NCBI RefSeq assembly: GCF_014217605.1
Contig: NZ_CP043639.1
Coordinates: 1,449,501 to 1,513,500 of the forward strand
DNA: 64,000 bases
Source of the DNA: Sphingomonas sp. NBWT7
GTDB taxonomy: Bacteria; Pseudomonadota; Alphaproteobacteria; Sphingomonadales; Sphingomonadaceae
Direction: 5' to 3'
Within the stretch, counting starts at the first letter, position 1. Each line of letters opens with the position of its first letter. The notes beneath the pieces are model-generated. The model worked only from the letters and a program-made list of their open reading frames with translations, was not told the DNA's origin and made no database searches. A program made the translations under genes and the position numbers. Positions 16,726 to 25,293 of this stretch are shown one piece after another.

Positions 16726-18639
16726 ATGGATTTCAGAGACGCGAGTGAGGCGAACATGGCGACCGATACGATCGATGCGACCAGCCCGAACGGTACCGGT
16801 ACGGCGAGCGCTGCGCCCGCCGACACCCCAGCCGCATCGGCGCCGCGCAAGCCCTACCCGCTCGACGTCGATCACTCGCGCGACGCGCTGCTGACCGATT
16901 TCGGCAAGGAGACGCTCAACGATCGCTACCTGCTGCCGGGCGAATCGTACCAGGATCTCTTTGTCCGCGTCGCCAGCGCCTATGCCGACGATCAGGCGCA
17001 CGCACAGCGCGTCTATGATTACATCTCGAAGCTATGGTTCATGCCGGCGACGCCGGTGCTGTCGAACGGCGGTACGGGGCGCGGGCTGCCGATCAGCTGC
17101 TACCTCAATTCGGTGCCCGACAGCCTCAACGGCATCGTCGACACGTGGAACGAGAACGTCTGGCTCGCCAGCCGCGGCGGCGGCATCGGTACCTATTGGG
17201 GCAACGTGCGCGGGATCGGCGAGCCGGTCGGCCTCAACGGCAAGACCAGCGGGATCATTCCGTTCGTCCGCGTGATGGATTCGCTGACGCTGGCGATCAG
17301 CCAGGGCTCGCTGCGGCGCGGCTCGGCCGCCTGCTACCTCGACATCTCGCACCCCGAGATTGAGGAGTTCCTCGAGATCCGCAAGCCGTCGGGCGACTTC
17401 AACCGCAAGGCGCTCAACCTCCACCACGGCGTGCTGATCCCCGACGCGTTCATGGAAGCCGTGCGCGACGGCGCCGAATGGGAGCTCAAGAGCCCCAAGG
17501 ACGGCGCGGTGCGCGGCAAGGTCGATGCGCGCGCGCTGTTCCAGAAGCTGGTCGAGACCCGGCTGGCGACGGGCGAGCCGTACATTGTCTTCGCCGATCA
17601 CGTGAACGCGAACATGCCCAAGCATCACCGCGATCTGGGGCTCAAGGTATCGACCTCCAACCTGTGCAGCGAGATCACGCTGCCGACGGGCCGCGACCAT
17701 CTCGGCAACGATCGTACCGCAGTGTGCTGCCTCTCCTCGCTCAACCTCGAGACGTGGGACCAATGGAAGGACGACAAGCGCTTCGTCGAGGACGTGATGC
17801 GCTTCCTCGACAACGTGCTGCAGGATTATATCGACCGCCACGAGCCCGGCATGGAGCGTGCGGCCTATAGCGCCGGGCGTGAACGCTCGGTCGGCCTCGG
17901 CGTGATGGGCTTCCACTCCTTCCTCCAGGCGCGCGGCCTGCCGATGGAGGGTGCGATGGCGAAGAGCTGGAACCTCAAGATCTTCAAGCAGATCAGCAGC
18001 CAGGTGAACGAGGCGTCGATGCAGCTCGCGGTCGAGCGCGGCCCCTGCCCCGATGCCGCCGACATGGGCGTGATGGAACGGTTCAGCTGCAAGATGGCGA
18101 TCGCGCCGACCGCGTCGATCAGCATCATCTGCGGCGGCACCAGCGCGTGCATCGAGCCGATCCCGGCCAATATCTACACGCACAAGACGCTGTCGGGCAG
18201 CTTCTCGGTCAAGAACCCGTATCTCGAGAAGCTGCTAATCGAGAAATCGAAGAATTCCGACGCGGTGTGGAATTCGATCCTCGAGCAGGGCGGCTCGGTG
18301 CAGCACCTCGACTTCCTCAGCCAAGAGGAAAAGGATTGCTACAAGACCAGCTTCGAGATCGATCAGCGCTGGCTGCTCGAACTCGCGGGTGACCGTACGC
18401 CATACATCGATCAGGCGCAGTCGCTGAACCTGTTCATCCCGGCCGACGTAGAGAAGTGGGATCTGCTGATGCTCCACTTCCGCGCGTGGGAGCTCGGCAT
18501 CAAGTCGCTCTACTATCTGCGCTCGAAGAGCGTGCAGCGTGCGGGCTTCGCCGGCGGGGTCGAGAACGACAACACGCTCGAAAAGCCGAAGTATCAGTTC
18601 GAGACGACCGACTACGACGAGTGCCTCGCCTGTCAGTAA
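16726..18639 (+). CDS. nrdA: Ribonucleoside-diphosphate reductase, alpha (catalytic) subunit
   Basis: A 637-residue class Ia catalytic subunit. It reduces ribonucleoside diphosphates in the cytoplasm using the radical held by NrdB. Active-site cysteines are seen in LPISCYLNS, in the thiyl-radical motif NLCSEI, and in AVCCLSSLN. The C-terminal shuttle pair is CLAC. There is no N-terminal ATP-cone: after about 35 low-complexity residues the protein goes directly into the catalytic domain (LLTDFGKETLNDRYLLPGE). The ATG at 16726 follows GAGGAAGCGG. An ATG at 16756 with its own AGTGAGG site is an alternative. nrdB is not adjacent but about 1.4 kb downstream. Confidence 0.95.
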   Translation: MDFRDASEANMATDTIDATSPNGTGTASAAPADTPAASAPRKPYPLDVDHSRDALLTDFGKETLNDRYLLPGESYQDLFVRVASAYADDQAHAQRVYDYISKLWFMPATPVLSNGGTGRGLPISCYLNSVPDSLNGIVDTWNENVWLASRGGGIGTYWGNVRGIGEPVGLNGKTSGIIPFVRVMDSLTLAISQGSLRRGSAACYLDISHPEIEEFLEIRKPSGDFNRKALNLHHGVLIPDAFMEAVRDGAEWELKSPKDGAVRGKVDARALFQKLVETRLATGEPYIVFADHVNANMPKHHRDLGLKVSTSNLCSEITLPTGRDHLGNDRTAVCCLSSLNLETWDQWKDDKRFVEDVMRFLDNVLQDYIDRHEPGMERAAYSAGRERSVGLGVMGFHSFLQARGLPMEGAMAKSWNLKIFKQISSQVNEASMQLAVERGPCPDAADMGVMERFSCKMAIAPTASISIICGGTSACIEPIPANIYTHKTLSGSFSVKNPYLEKLLIEKSKNSDAVWNSILEQGGSVQHLDFLSQEEKDCYKTSFEIDQRWLLELAGDRTPYIDQAQSLNLFIPADVEKWDLLMLHFRAWELGIKSLYYLRSKSVQRAGFAGGVENDNTLEKPKYQFETTDYDECLACQ

Positions 18640-18648
18640 GCCGCGCGG

Positions 18649-18669
18649 CGGGCGGTGCATCCGCCCGTT
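18649..18669 (+). terminator. Hairpin directly after nrdA
   Basis: CGGGCGG (18649-18655) pairs with CCGCCCG (18661-18667) around a 5-nt loop, starting 10 nt past the nrdA stop and followed by TTA. It is probably a weak terminator or 3'-end stabiliser; the stronger hairpin lies about 80 nt further on. Confidence 0.5.
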
Positions 18670-18748
18670 ACCCGGCGACGGCGATGCCTGTCCTGTTCAC
18701 CGCGATGCGTGGAAGCGAGATGATGCGGCCATCCCTCCAGACACGAGA

Positions 18749-18779
18749 AACCCCGACCCGCGCATGGCGGGCCGGGGTT
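18749..18779. terminator. Bidirectional terminator between nrdA and the DUF2171 gene
   Basis: AACCCCG-A-CCCGC (18749-18761) pairs with GCGGG-C-CGGGGTT (18767-18779), a 12-bp stem with one mismatch and a 5-nt loop. It lies between convergent genes, so it can serve both. Confidence 0.65.
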
Positions 18780-18812
18780 CGTCGGTCGCGTCGGGTGCGC
18801 GGCGTCAGCGGG

Positions 18813-19064
18813 TCACTCGGCCTCTTCGAACATGTCGACGGCGTTCTGCCCGGTGGCGGAGAGTCGCACCGTGTCGCCTTCGATCGTCGCCACCAAACCG
18901 GCGGGCAGATAGTGATGCTTGCCGCCGGTGCCGTCCTGCGTCGACGGGCTGTCGTTCTTGGTCAGCTTGATCCGCTCGCCATCGACATGGTCGACCGTGC
19001 CGACATGGACGCCGTCCGCGCCGACGACCTTCATATGTTCCTTGATGTTGCTGTGATCGTGCAT
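18813..19064 (-). CDS. DUF2171 domain-containing protein
   Basis: An 83-residue protein made of one DUF2171 domain (VVGADGVHVGTVDHVDGERIKL then KHHYLPAGLV), a PRC-barrel-like small beta domain. No catalytic residues are known. The start follows a good AGGAG site. DUF2171 proteins are frequent in sphingomonads, and general stress roles have been suggested for related PRC-barrel proteins, but none can be shown here. It lies on the opposite strand between nrdA and the nrdB operon. Confidence 0.85.
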   Translation of the reverse strand: MHDHSNIKEHMKVVGADGVHVGTVDHVDGERIKLTKNDSPSTQDGTGGKHHYLPAGLVATIEGDTVRLSATGQNAVDMFEEAE

Positions 19065-19171
19065 CGTCAGTCTCCTGGTCGGTTCGGCCGTTCAACGACA
19101 GATCGCGGCTTTGGATGCATCGTACCCGCCGCGCGTCACGCCGCGCCGTCGCGGTGCGCCGCGTGAGCCGA

Positions 19172-19612
19172 ATGCCTGCCGTACGCTATCACCCGCGCCG
19201 CCCGGCCCGTTCGCGCGGCAACGCCTATGCACGCCGCGGCAACGTCCGGCCGTCCGTTCCCGGCGTAGCGGTGGCATCGTCCCGCCCAGGCGGGCTTCGG
19301 CCTTTGCTCCCGGCTGTCGCGGCGCGTACCGCCGCTACCATCGCACTGTTGCTGCTCGCTGCCTGCGCCTCGCAGACCGCGGCGGGCGTCGCGCACACGC
19401 CCACGACGCCCGGCTTCCTGCTCGGCCTGTGGCACGGCTTCATCTTCCCCGTCGCCTGGGTGCTCAGCCTCTTCCTGCCCGACGTCGCGATCTACGCCGT
19501 CCCCAACACCGGCGGCTGGTACGATTTCGGCTATTTCATCGGCATCGTCTTCCTCGGCGTGGGTGCGCGCAAGACGCGCACCGTCTACGCCACGCGGCGT
19601 ACGCGCGCATGA
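19172..19612 (+). CDS. Small membrane protein with lipobox-like segment, first gene of the nrdB operon
   Basis: Up to 146 residues; the true start is uncertain. After a basic, poorly conserved-looking N-terminus comes a hydrophobic stretch with a lipobox-like LLLLAAC (about residue 84 from this start), then a short periplasmic part and two hydrophobic segments (LLGLWHGFIFPVAWVLSLFL and a GYFIGIVFLGVGA stretch). Starts nearer the hydrophobic stretch, for example a GTG near 19270, would give a proper lipoprotein of about 110 residues. The stop overlaps the next ATG by 4 nt. I do not recognise a named family. Confidence 0.6.
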   Translation: MPAVRYHPRRPARSRGNAYARRGNVRPSVPGVAVASSRPGGLRPLLPAVAARTAATIALLLLAACASQTAAGVAHTPTTPGFLLGLWHGFIFPVAWVLSLFLPDVAIYAVPNTGGWYDFGYFIGIVFLGVGARKTRTVYATRRTRA

Positions 19613-19809
19613 GCTGGCGGATCTTCGCGATGTACGCGGTGGCGGCCGTCCTCGCGCTGGTCGGCATCGGGCTGCTCGGCGCACTCGCCCGGCCGCGAAG
19701 CGAGGCCAAGGTCTACGCCTTCCGCATGATCGGCATCATGGCGCTCGCCGGCGGCGCGGTGCTGGCGATGAGCGCCACCGCGATGTGGCAGTGGAGTGCG
19801 GAAGGGTGA
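19609..19809 (+). CDS. Small membrane protein of unknown function, second gene of the nrdB operon
   Basis: A 66-residue protein with two predicted membrane helices (RIFAMYAVAAVLALVGIGLL and MIGIMALAGGAVLAMSATAM) joined by a short basic loop (ARPRSEAKVYAFR). The ATG overlaps the preceding stop (ATGA at 19609-19612), and its own stop overlaps the GTG of the next gene. No family recognised. Translational coupling on both sides argues that it is a real gene. Confidence 0.65.
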   Translation: MSWRIFAMYAVAAVLALVGIGLLGALARPRSEAKVYAFRMIGIMALAGGAVLAMSATAMWQWSAEG

Positions 19810-20069
19810 CCGTACCAGCAGTTCTCGTACTTATCGTCACCGGCCCCGGTCTGCTCGCGCTCGGCCTTTGGACTCTGCGCACCCGTTCATGGTATGACGG
19901 CGTATCGGCCGCGGAAGTGCTGATCTACCGCGTCGGCGGCGCGTCGCTTCCGACGCGGACCGCAACCGATCGCCGCTTCGCCCGCCTTCACGCCTGGATG
20001 ACCGTCATCCTCGGCGCGTCCTTCACCCTCTGCCTCGCGGCAGTCGTCGTCCCGTTCTCGTCGGAGTAA
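19806..20069 (+). CDS. Small membrane protein of unknown function, third gene of the nrdB operon
   Basis: An 87-residue protein with hydrophobic helices at about residues 3-20 (VPAVLVLIVTGPGLLALGL) and 65-82 (WMTVILGASFTLCLAAVVV), joined by a polar loop. It starts with GTG inside the previous stop (GTGA, 19806-19809) and ends 3 nt before the nrdB ATG. I do not recognise the family. The tight spacing means nrdB is probably translated from the same message. Confidence 0.65.
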   Translation: MTVPAVLVLIVTGPGLLALGLWTLRTRSWYDGVSAAEVLIYRVGGASLPTRTATDRRFARLHAWMTVILGASFTLCLAAVVVPFSSE

Positions 20070-20072
20070 CCC

Positions 20073-21128
20073 ATGTCCCTCCTCCAAGCCTCCAAGCAGT
20101 ACAAGCCGTTCGAATACCCCTGGGCGTTCGAATTCTGGAAGCGTCAGCAGCAGCTCCACTGGCTGCCCGAAGAGGTGCCGCTGGGCGAGGATTGCCGCGA
20201 CTGGGCGCAGAAGCTGACCGATCACGAGCGCAACCTGCTGACCCAGATCTTCCGTTTCTTCACGCAGGCCGATGTCGAGGTGCAGGATTGCTACCACGAG
20301 AAGTACGGCCGCGTGTTCAAGCCGACCGAGATCAAGATGATGCTGACCGCGTTCAGCAACATGGAGACGGTGCACATCGCCGCCTACAGCCATCTGCTCG
20401 ACACGATCGGCATGCCTGAGAGCGAATATGGCGCCTTCCTCGAATATGCCGAGATGAAGGAAAAGCATGATTACATGCAGAACTTCGGCGTCGATTCGGA
20501 CGAGGATATCGCGCGCACGCTCGCCATGTTCGGCGGCTTCACGGAAGGCGTGCAGCTGTTCGCCAGCTTCGCGATGCTGATGAACTTCCCGCGCTTCAAC
20601 AAGATGAAGGGCATGGGCCAGATCGTCACCTGGTCGATCCGCGACGAGAGCCTGCACTGCGAGGGCATCATCAAGATGTTCCACACCTTCTGCGCCGAGC
20701 GGCAGTGCCTGACCAAGGCGGTGAAGGATGATATCGCCGACGTTTGCCAGACGACGATCCGGCTGGAGGACAATTTCATCGATCTCGCGTTCGAGATGGG
20801 GCCGGTCAACGGCATGACCCCCAAGGAGATCAAGAAGTACATCCGCTACATCGCCGACTGGCGGATGGGGCAGCTTGGGCTGAAGCCGATCTACATGATC
20901 GACGAGCATCCGCTGCCGTGGCTCGCGCCGATGCTCAACGGCGTCGAGCACGCCAATTTCTTCGAACAGCGCGCGACCGAATATTCGAAGGCGGCGACGC
21001 GCGGCCAGTGGAACGACGTGTGGGATTCGTTCGACAAGCGCCAGAAGGCGAAGGGCGGCCGCGCCGCGAACGAGGACGCCGGCGACATCGGCGACATGTT
21101 CTCACGCGCAGGGGTCGCGGCTGAGTAA
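20073..21128 (+). CDS. nrdB: Ribonucleoside-diphosphate reductase, beta (radical-generating) subunit
   Basis: A 351-residue ferritin-like subunit holding the di-iron tyrosyl radical. Aligned to E. coli NrdB, all six metal ligands are seen: the Asp in FTQADVEVQ, Glu and His in METVHIAAY, Glu in FTEGVQLFA, and Glu and His in RDESLHCEG. The radical tyrosine is the Tyr of METVHIAAY, four residues after the His, which makes this class Ia. No ATP-cone is fused to its N-terminus. It is the last gene of a chain with three small membrane genes (gap 3 nt). Confidence 0.95.
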   Translation: MSLLQASKQYKPFEYPWAFEFWKRQQQLHWLPEEVPLGEDCRDWAQKLTDHERNLLTQIFRFFTQADVEVQDCYHEKYGRVFKPTEIKMMLTAFSNMETVHIAAYSHLLDTIGMPESEYGAFLEYAEMKEKHDYMQNFGVDSDEDIARTLAMFGGFTEGVQLFASFAMLMNFPRFNKMKGMGQIVTWSIRDESLHCEGIIKMFHTFCAERQCLTKAVKDDIADVCQTTIRLEDNFIDLAFEMGPVNGMTPKEIKKYIRYIADWRMGQLGLKPIYMIDEHPLPWLAPMLNGVEHANFFEQRATEYSKAATRGQWNDVWDSFDKRQKAKGGRAANEDAGDIGDMFSRAGVAAE

Positions 21129-21139
21129 GCCGGCAGTCG

Positions 21140-21179
21140 GGCGCAATCGTCCTGCCTGGCACGGCACGACGATTGCGCC
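21140..21179. repeat. 12-bp perfect inverted repeat between nrdB and the phenylalanine hydroxylase gene
   Basis: GGCGCAATCGTC (21140-21151) is repeated inverted as GACGATTGCGCC (21168-21179), with a further TGCC/GGCA stem inside the 16-nt loop. It starts 12 nt past the nrdB stop. No T-tract follows, so it may be a factor-assisted terminator or a processing stem. Confidence 0.65.
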
Positions 21180-21239
21180 ACAACCGGTATCAAACGTAAC
21201 TATCTTGCTCTCGGGGTCGGCCATGCTATGCCCCCGGGC

Positions 21240-22106
21240 ATGGCCGACACCCCCGCCCCCCTTACCCCACCTGCCGACGCTGCCGCCGATTGGACGGTGC
21301 CGCAGAACTGGTCGCATTACAGCGCGCAGGATCACGCGACGTGGGACACGCTGTTCGCCCGGCAAGCGAAGCTGCTGCCGGGCCGCGCGGCGAACGCCTG
21401 GTTGCGCGGGCTCGACGTGCTCAAGCTGTCGAAACCCGGCATTCCCGATTTCGCCGAACTCTCCGATCGGCTGATGGATCTCACCGGGTGGCAAGTCGTC
21501 GCGGTGCCCGGCCTCGTGCCCGACGACGTGTTCTTCGACCACATGGCCAATCGCCGCTTCGTCGCGGGGAATTTCATCCGTCGCCCCGACCAGCTCGATT
21601 ACCTGCAGGAACCCGATGTCTTCCACGACGTGTTCGGCCATGTGCCGATGCTCGCCGATCCGGTCTTCGCCGACTATCTCGCCGCCTATGGCCGCGGTGG
21701 GCTACGCGCGATGGAGCATGACGCGCTGAAATACCTTGGGCGGCTGTACTGGTACACGGTCGAGTTCGGACTGATCGCCGAGCCTGAGGGTCTGCGCATC
21801 TACGGCTCCGGCATCGTGTCGAGCTATGCCGAGAGCCGCTTCGCGCTCGACGATCCGTCGCCGCACCGCATCGCCTTCGATCTCGCGCGCGTGATGCGCA
21901 CCGATTACCGGATCGACGATTTCCAGCAGAACTACTTCGTCATCCCGAGCTTCGACGAACTGCTGCGTCTCACGGTCGAAACCGATTTCGCGCCGCTCTA
22001 CGACGCCATCCGCGATCTGCCCGAGATCGCCGTCGCCGAGATCGTCGAGGGCGACACGCTGATCACCCGCGGCACGCAGGAATACGCCCGCGCCAAGGCC
22101 GGCTGA
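21240..22106 (+). CDS. phhA: Phenylalanine 4-monooxygenase
   Basis: A 288-residue single-domain aromatic amino acid hydroxylase without the N-terminal ACT domain of animal enzymes. The iron ligands are the two His of PDVFHDVFGHVP and the Glu of YWYTVEFGL. It hydroxylates phenylalanine to tyrosine with O2 and a reduced pterin. No pterin carbinolamine dehydratase gene is near. The start may be 21240 (MADTPAPL) or 21228, four codons earlier; neither has a clear ribosome-binding site. Confidence 0.93.
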   Translation: MADTPAPLTPPADAAADWTVPQNWSHYSAQDHATWDTLFARQAKLLPGRAANAWLRGLDVLKLSKPGIPDFAELSDRLMDLTGWQVVAVPGLVPDDVFFDHMANRRFVAGNFIRRPDQLDYLQEPDVFHDVFGHVPMLADPVFADYLAAYGRGGLRAMEHDALKYLGRLYWYTVEFGLIAEPEGLRIYGSGIVSSYAESRFALDDPSPHRIAFDLARVMRTDYRIDDFQQNYFVIPSFDELLRLTVETDFAPLYDAIRDLPEIAVAEIVEGDTLITRGTQEYARAKAG

Positions 22107-22130
22107 GCGGGCTCGATCCGGCCGCGGCGG

Positions 22131-23084
22131 TCACAGATCGAGCGCCCAGCCGTCGCGCCCCTTTGGGTCGGGCGGGCTCGACGGAACGTAGCGCGCGCTG
22201 CCGGCGGCGAGCCGCAGGATCGTCCAGTCGCCACGCACGTCCGCCGTCTCGAGCGTGCAGCCGCAAGCGGCAAAGGCGGCAACGACGTTCGCCCGCTGCG
22301 TCTCGAGCAGGCCGGCGAGCACGATCGTCGCGCCCGCGTCGGCGATCGCGGCGAGTTCCGGCGCCATCGACACCAGCGGCCCGGCGAGGATGTTGGCGAT
22401 GACAAGATCGTACGGGGCACGCGCGGTAATCGCCTCACTCAGCGCGCCGTCAGCGACGATCAGCGCGACGCCATCAACGACGTTCAGCGCGGCATTCTCG
22501 CGCGTTACCTCGATCGCCGCAGGATCGATATCGGTCGCGACCACCCTCGCCTCCGGCCACAGGAAGGCGGCCGCAAAGGCGAGCACCCCCGTGCCCGTGC
22601 CGACATCGATGATGCTGCGGAAGTGCCGAGATGCAAGGCCGTCAAGCATCGCCAGGCAGCCGCTCGTCGTCGCGTGATGCCCGGTCCCGAACGCTTGGCC
22701 GGCATCGATCAGCAATGCGCGGCCGCCGGCGGGTGCGTCGCTCGGGTGCGCGCTGGTATGAACGACGAAGCGGCCCTCGCGGATCGGCTCCAGCCCCTGC
22801 TGCGACATCGCGACCCAGTCCTGCGCGGTCAGCGCGGTGACACTCGGCGCGGTGCCGGCCGCGCTCGGCACCAGCGCGTTGAGTGCCGCGAGCATCGCCG
22901 CATCGGGCTCGTGCTCCATATACGCGTCGAGCCGCCAGCGCTCGACATCGTCCTCGACCTCCTCGGTCGTCATCAGCACCGCGTCGATCGCGAGATCGTC
23001 GGCGGCATCGATCGCTTCGGCCTCGGCGCGCGTGCAGGGCAGCGTCACGCGCCAGCTGTCGGGGGCGGCATCCTCAGCGGACAT
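22131..23084 (-). CDS. prmA: Ribosomal protein L11 methyltransferase
   Basis: A 317-residue class I SAM-dependent methyltransferase. The SAM-binding motif is IIDVGTGTGVLAFAAAF, the acidic end of strand 2 is VVATDIDPAA, and the catalytic-loop signature is VIANILAGPLV, characteristic of PrmA. GTGHHATT precedes the SAM motif. It methylates ribosomal protein L11. Its start overlaps the end of the upstream SDR gene by 11 nt, so the two are coupled. Confidence 0.92.
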   Translation of the reverse strand: MSAEDAAPDSWRVTLPCTRAEAEAIDAADDLAIDAVLMTTEEVEDDVERWRLDAYMEHEPDAAMLAALNALVPSAAGTAPSVTALTAQDWVAMSQQGLEPIREGRFVVHTSAHPSDAPAGGRALLIDAGQAFGTGHHATTSGCLAMLDGLASRHFRSIIDVGTGTGVLAFAAAFLWPEARVVATDIDPAAIEVTRENAALNVVDGVALIVADGALSEAITARAPYDLVIANILAGPLVSMAPELAAIADAGATIVLAGLLETQRANVVAAFAACGCTLETADVRGDWTILRLAAGSARYVPSSPPDPKGRDGWALDL

Positions 23085-23775
23085 AGCTCGCTCCGTTCAC
23101 GTCGAGCACCGCGCCCGTCATCGATGCCGGCGCGTCGAGCGCGAGCCAGCGCGCCATCTCCGCCACCTCGTCGGGCATCGCGACACGCCCGAGCGGGATG
23201 TCGGCGAGCAGCTTGTCGCCGCCGCGGCTCGCCAGATAGTCCTCCGCCATGCCCGTCATCGTGAACCCCGGGCAGATCGCGAAGGCGAGGATGCCCTGCC
23301 CGGCATAGCCGCGCGCGATCGTCTTGGTCATCGCGACCATGCCCGCCTTCGATGCGGCGTAATGCCAGTGCGCCGGGCTGTCGCCGCGATAGGCGGCGCG
23401 GCTCGCGACGTTGACGATGCGGCCGGCGACGCCGCGTGCCTGCCAGTGCTTGATGGCGAGACGGCACAGCTCGGCCGAAGCGGTCAGGTTGATGCGCATC
23501 GTGCGCTCCCAGCCGGCGGTCCAGTCGGCGTCGTCGGCGTCGATCGGATTGGCCTCGAACACGCCAGCATTGTTGATCAGCACGTCGATCGTGCCCAGCC
23601 GGTCGAGCGCCGCCGACCACAGCGCCGCGGCCGCCCCCGGCCGGTCGAGATCGGCACCGATAATGTCATCGGCATCGCGCGTCGCCTGCCCGATCACGCG
23701 TGCGGCGGGGCGAAGCGCGTCGTGGATCGCGGCGCCGATGCCGCGCGAGGCGCCGGTGAGGAGGATATTTGTCAT
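23074..23775 (-). CDS. Short-chain dehydrogenase/reductase family protein
   Basis: A 233-residue Rossmann-fold SDR with the cofactor motif TGASRGIGAA, the NNAG motif (VLINNAGVFE), a Ser in VASRAAYRG and the catalytic YxxxK in HYAASKAGM. The C-terminal half follows the 3-oxoacyl-ACP reductase (FabG) pattern, but substrate cannot be assigned. The start at 23775 begins TNILLTGASRG. It lies directly upstream of prmA on the same strand. Confidence 0.9.
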   Translation of the reverse strand: MTNILLTGASRGIGAAIHDALRPAARVIGQATRDADDIIGADLDRPGAAAALWSAALDRLGTIDVLINNAGVFEANPIDADDADWTAGWERTMRINLTASAELCRLAIKHWQARGVAGRIVNVASRAAYRGDSPAHWHYAASKAGMVAMTKTIARGYAGQGILAFAICPGFTMTGMAEDYLASRGGDKLLADIPLGRVAMPDEVAEMARWLALDAPASMTGAVLDVNGASYVR

Positions 23776-23851
23776 GGCCCGCGCCATAAGCGGGCTGGCC
23801 GCGACGCTCAATTCCGGTTGTCGCGCGCCGCGCCGTCCGCGAGATGCCCAC

Positions 23852-25234
23852 TCACGCCGCCTTGGCGGAAAACTCCTCAGCCGCCGTGCGCAGCCCGGCC
23901 AGCCGCTCGTCGATCGCGGCGAACTCGGTACCCAGCGCATCGAAATCGCGCGCGAAGGTTTGCCCCTCTTGCATGATCGCAGTCATGTTGCCGGCGGTCG
24001 CGTCCGCCGCCATCGCGGTCTGGTCAACCGCGGCGGTAATCGCCGTCACCGTTTGCGCCTGAGACTCCATCGCCTGGCGGATACGCGTTGCCGACGTCTG
24101 CACCTCGCCGATCGTCATCCGGATGCCGCTGCTCGCGTCGACGGTGACACGCGTCGCAGACTGGATCGCGGCGATCTTGGCGGCGATGTCGTCGGTCGCA
24201 CGCGCCGTCTGGCTGGCAAGGCTCTTCACTTCCTGCGCCACCACCGCAAAGCCGCGACCCGCGTCGCCCGCGCGCGCCGCCTCGATCGTGGCGTTGAGCG
24301 CGAGCAGGTTGGTCTGCCCGGCGATGTCGCGGATCAGCCCCAGGATCGATTCGATCGACTTGGCGTGATCGCTCAGCATCTCGCTGACGCCGACCGCCTG
24401 ATCCGCCTGTCCGGCCGCGCGCGTTGCGATCTCCGCCGCGGTCTCCACCTCGTCGCGTGCGTCCTCGAGCGCACGGATCAGCCCCGCCGCGGTCGACGCC
24501 GCGTCGCGCATCGCCAGCGCCGATTCCTCCGCCGCCGCCGCCACTTCGGCACCGCGCCCGATCATCGCGCTGGCCGAGCGCGCCGCGCTCGACGCCTGTG
24601 CGCGCACGTGCTCCCCTAGCGCGGCAGCGCCGTCGATCGCACGCGCGATATGCTCGTTGAAGGCGGCGGCGTGGGCGGCGCGTTCCTCGAACACGCGCTG
24701 GCGATCGGTGCGCGCGAGGTGCGCCGCCATCACGTCCGCCTCGATCAGCGCGTGGCGCTGGACGATGTCGGCCAGCCGCCGCATCCGCGCGACGTCGCCG
24801 TCCAGCCGTGGCTCGATCACTGCCAGCGTTCGTGCATGGGCAAAGGCCAACGCCGCCGTCAGCGCGGCGAGCGGCACATGCGATTCGCGTGTCATGTCGG
24901 CATGTTTGATCGCCATGACCTTCCACGCGTCGTCGAACGGCGCGGCATATTTCATCCGTAGATAGCGCGCGCTGCGCGCTTGCTGGCGCGCCAGCAATGC
25001 GGCGTCGAACATATCGGCGACATGGCGCGCGGCCGGCAGCGACAGATAATGCGCCCAAAAAGCCGCAGAGATGCCGTCGCAGTCCGCATCAGTGAGCAGT
25101 CCGCAGATTTCCGCCGTGCCCGGGCCGATCCCGCCATCCCAATCATATTCGCGGACATGCGCCGCGATCGTTCGGGCCTGTCCGCCCCAATCGCCCGGTA
25201 TCGCGCCATAAGCCGGCACCGCATCCTGCGTCAT
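23852..25234 (-). CDS. Soluble globin-coupled methyl-accepting chemotaxis protein
   Basis: A 460-residue cytoplasmic chemoreceptor with no membrane segments. The N-terminal about 180 residues are helical and resemble a protoglobin sensor domain; the His in [12 protein letters not shown] is a candidate proximal haem ligand, which would make it an oxygen sensor. The C-terminal signalling hairpin has the MCP tip ([20 protein letters not shown]) flanked by long coiled coils. The start at 25234 has GAGACGAAG upstream. It is immediately followed upstream by a paralogue (25294-26697) with a nearly identical signalling half. Confidence 0.85.
   Translation of the reverse strand: MTQDAVPAYGAIPGDWGGQARTIAAHVREYDWDGGIGPGTAEICGLLTDADCDGISAAFWAHYLSLPAARHVADMFDAALLARQQARSARYLRMKYAAPFDDAWKVMAIKHADMTRESHVPLAALTAALAFAHARTLAVIEPRLDGDVARMRRLADIVQRHALIEADVMAAHLARTDRQRVFEERAAHAAAFNEHIARAIDGAAALGEHVRAQASSAARSASAMIGRGAEVAAAAEESALAMRDAASTAAGLIRALEDARDEVETAAEIATRAAGQADQAVGVSEMLSDHAKSIESILGLIRDIAGQTNLLALNATIEAARAGDAGRGFAVVAQEVKSLASQTARATDDIAAKIAAIQSATRVTVDASSGIRMTIGEVQTSATRIRQAMESQAQTVTAITAAVDQTAMAADATAGNMTAIMQEGQTFARDFDALGTEFAAIDERLAGLRTAAEEFSAKAA
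24130..24540 (-). repeat. Duplicated MCP signalling segment, copy 1
   Basis: This segment of the first chemoreceptor matches 25573-25983 of the second at a constant offset of 1443 nt with only scattered, mostly synonymous differences. At protein level about 80 consecutive residues around the tip are identical. It indicates tandem duplication with constraint or gene conversion. Confidence 0.75.
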
Positions 25235-25293
25235 CTTCGTCTCTCCCGATCGCGGCGCCGTAGCGCCCGCGATCATTCGTCTCGTTCTCGTCT

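Noticed and set aside
15031..17001. A 656-codon minus-strand frame opposite the GGDEF/EAL gene and nrdA
   Set aside because: It lies antisense to two unmistakable genes and has histidine/arginine/aspartate-rich shadow composition.
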